Below are positions 62,708 through 64,000 of a stretch of DNA of 64,000 nt, one piece after another (positions within the stretch are counted from its first letter, which is position 1; each line of letters starts with the position of its first letter). A model generated the notes under the pieces. That model was not told where the DNA came from. It ran no database searches and worked only from the letters and a program-made list of their open reading frames with translations. Source of the DNA: Amoebophrya sp. A120 (taxonomy: Eukaryota > Sar > Dinophyceae > Syndiniales > Amoebophryaceae); contig CAJINV010000019.1 in NCBI GenBank assembly GCA_905178155.1, positions 564,475 to 628,474 on the forward strand, in the 5' to 3' direction. Both the position numbers and the translations under genes were made by a program.

Positions 62708-64000
62708 CTAGTAGCCCCTAGCCGGGCCCCCGTAATCATACGGCAGGTCCTATCCCGAGCAAAAACATCTCCACCCCATAGTTAAGTTGGGAAATCTGCT
62801 AGACAAATCAACAAACTTTGGCTGTTCCGCATGACAAGTTTGGTGTCGTAGTGTAATCCTGTTTAGCTAGTTCAACAGCATAACACGTCTAGCCTCGTGT
62901 GCGGATTGCAGCATCACAAATTCCGAGACACGAAGAAAGCATGCTTGTCATGGGGCTCCGCATGAGAAACATTATAAAAATGCGAATTTGCATTACAACT
63001 ACGGGGTGGGGACGTTTTTACATAGGATAGGTCCAGGCCCGTCGGGTGATCGTAGGCCGTCGGATAGGGGTTCGGCGGAAAGAGACTCGGCTGCCCGAAG
63101 GGGGTCGTAGGGCCTGTGGGTGGCAGCGGGACACTCGCAGTCGGCGGCGGCGTGTTCGCGAGAGATGAAGCCTGTTTTGATTGGAAGTCGTGGTCATGTA
63201 TAGTGGAAAAATGATCATGATGCCCAAGACGTTGTTTGACGTTGTTTCTTACTTTCTACTCCCTGCCAACAAGAACTACTTCCAGAAGATCTAGGATCTT
63301 CAAAAACCTCTATCATAAAGAAACTGTACCTGCTGCTGCAGCAATGCCGCGATGTTGGGCGGGAGATAAGGATCCTGCGACAGGCTCTGGACTTGCTGTA
63401 ACATGAGCAGGTTCTGCAGCAACGGACCGGTGCTCGCGGCCGAAGTGTCTAGATTGTAGTTCAGCTCGGCTAGTAGCTGCGCCTGCGCGTGGTGGAGCTC
63501 CGGTGCTGTGGGGGTGATTTTTGTTTTCGTTGTCGAGAGTAGAGGGAGATTGAAGTCTTGAAAGATATATAAAAAAATGCAGTTTGTCATGCGCAACAGT
63601 TGTAACTTGAATTTTAATACGCGAGGATATGAAATTCAAATCGCAAACCACTATTAAACAATCAATCTATACAGTTCGTGCTGGCGTGACTGCTGTTGTC
63701 GGTCGGCACACTGTAGTAAGACTGGTCCGACCCGTACGCATTTCCGCCCTTGTACGACCCCGCCCCTCCGGCACTGCTACCCTTGATGCCCGCCAACGCA
63801 CCCAGGGGCGGAGGTGGTCCACCCGCGCCTCCACTTGCGAAGCTGTTCAGCGGATGGTAGTTTCCATTGGCGTTGCTGCCGCTCCCATGATGGTACCCGC
63901 TGACCGAGTACCCTGGGTTACTGTTCGCGTAGTAGGAAGATGCAGAGGAAGATCCCCCGGTAGCCGACTGCGCCGAGTAGTAGCTGGCCGCGGTCGGGGG
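62708..64000 (-). CDS. Gly/Pro/Tyr-rich protein, 5' part outside window
   Basis: Minus strand. Exons, in transcription order: 64000-63673 (partial), 63505-63330, 63171-63035, 62750-62708. The introns at 63506-63672 and 63172-63329 are GT-AG on the minus strand; the last is a family B element. The visible 227 or so C-terminal residues are low complexity: SSSASSYYANSNPGYSVSGY, Gly/Ser-rich, a helix-like PELHHAQAQLLAELNYNLDT with LLMLQQVQSL, then Pro/Thr-rich (NTPPPTASVPLPPTG), ending LPYDYGGPARGY. Such Tyr/Gly tails are common in RNA-binding proteins, but no domain is inside the window, so the function is unknown. The only clear minus-strand gene. Confidence 0.78.
62751..63029. mobile_element. 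Family B element in a minus-strand gene
   Basis: 279 bp. Flanking repeat GGTCC at 62746-62750 and 63030-63034. It is forward on the plus strand, so reverse to its host's transcription. Joins PTGLD to LPYDYG. Confidence 0.91.

Noticed and set aside
1-64000. tRNA, rRNA or spliced-leader RNA genes
   Set aside because: I looked for T-loop-like and dinoflagellate spliced-leader strings by eye and saw none; a covariance-model search would be decisive.

Overview
The window is nuclear DNA of a protist. Its genes are intron-rich, widely spaced and nearly all on the + strand, and most are repeatedly split by short inverted-repeat insertions that must be spliced out. The combination of a eukaryotic Dus3, Sec22, a CDF metal transporter and dense families of introner-like elements (IEs) with non-canonical splice borders fits the published picture of the syndinean dinoflagellate parasite Amoebophrya. 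That organism call is an inference from style, not from a marker gene.

Layout: 281-3885 tRNA-dihydrouridine(47) synthase (Dus3 type); 4292-8134 membrane-anchored protein of unknown function; 8820-9959 DODA-type extradiol dioxygenase (intronless); 9993-10629 long inverted-repeat element; 11121-17582 ankyrin/mTERF-like helical-repeat protein; 18685-20635 secreted Cys-rich plus coiled-coil protein; 21955-35146 very large low-complexity protein with an Asn/Gly/Met-rich tail (22 exons); 35147-38530 no convincing gene, with a GC-rich island; 38531-40319 conserved uncharacterised protein; 41493-42585 Sec22 R-SNARE; 43334-46837 CDF (Mn-type) cation transporter; 47486-50367 RRM + Cys-rich + TatD nuclease; 50368-52208 decayed gene fragment, which together with the 3' end of the TatD gene is duplicated at 57482-59445; 52668-55115 intronless type II membrane protein with a HYD1-like ADP-ribosyltransferase motif; 59446-62707 mostly non-coding with a second GC-rich island and one candidate terminal exon; 62708-64000 minus-strand Gly/Pro/Tyr-rich protein, running off the end.

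The main result is the insertion system. I count 46 inverted-repeat elements in about twelve terminal-sequence families. Nearly all start with TAT, end with ATA and are flanked by a 5-bp direct repeat (39 exact). 42 lie inside coding sequence (including one decayed gene and one candidate exon), and deleting the element plus one repeat copy restores the reading frame and, in Dus3, TatD and CDF, the conserved family motif exactly at the join. Two lie inside canonical GT-AG introns, one in a 5' untranslated region and one is intergenic. Families B, C and D occur in both orientations. A paralogous segmental duplication supplies an empty site for one family A element (filled at 51029-51302, empty at 58531-58535). 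No transposase is encoded in the window, so the elements look non-autonomous.

Gene models were built by hand from frame, motif and repeat evidence. In all exon lists the left copy of each 5-bp repeat is assigned to the upstream exon; the true cut may fall anywhere within the repeat.
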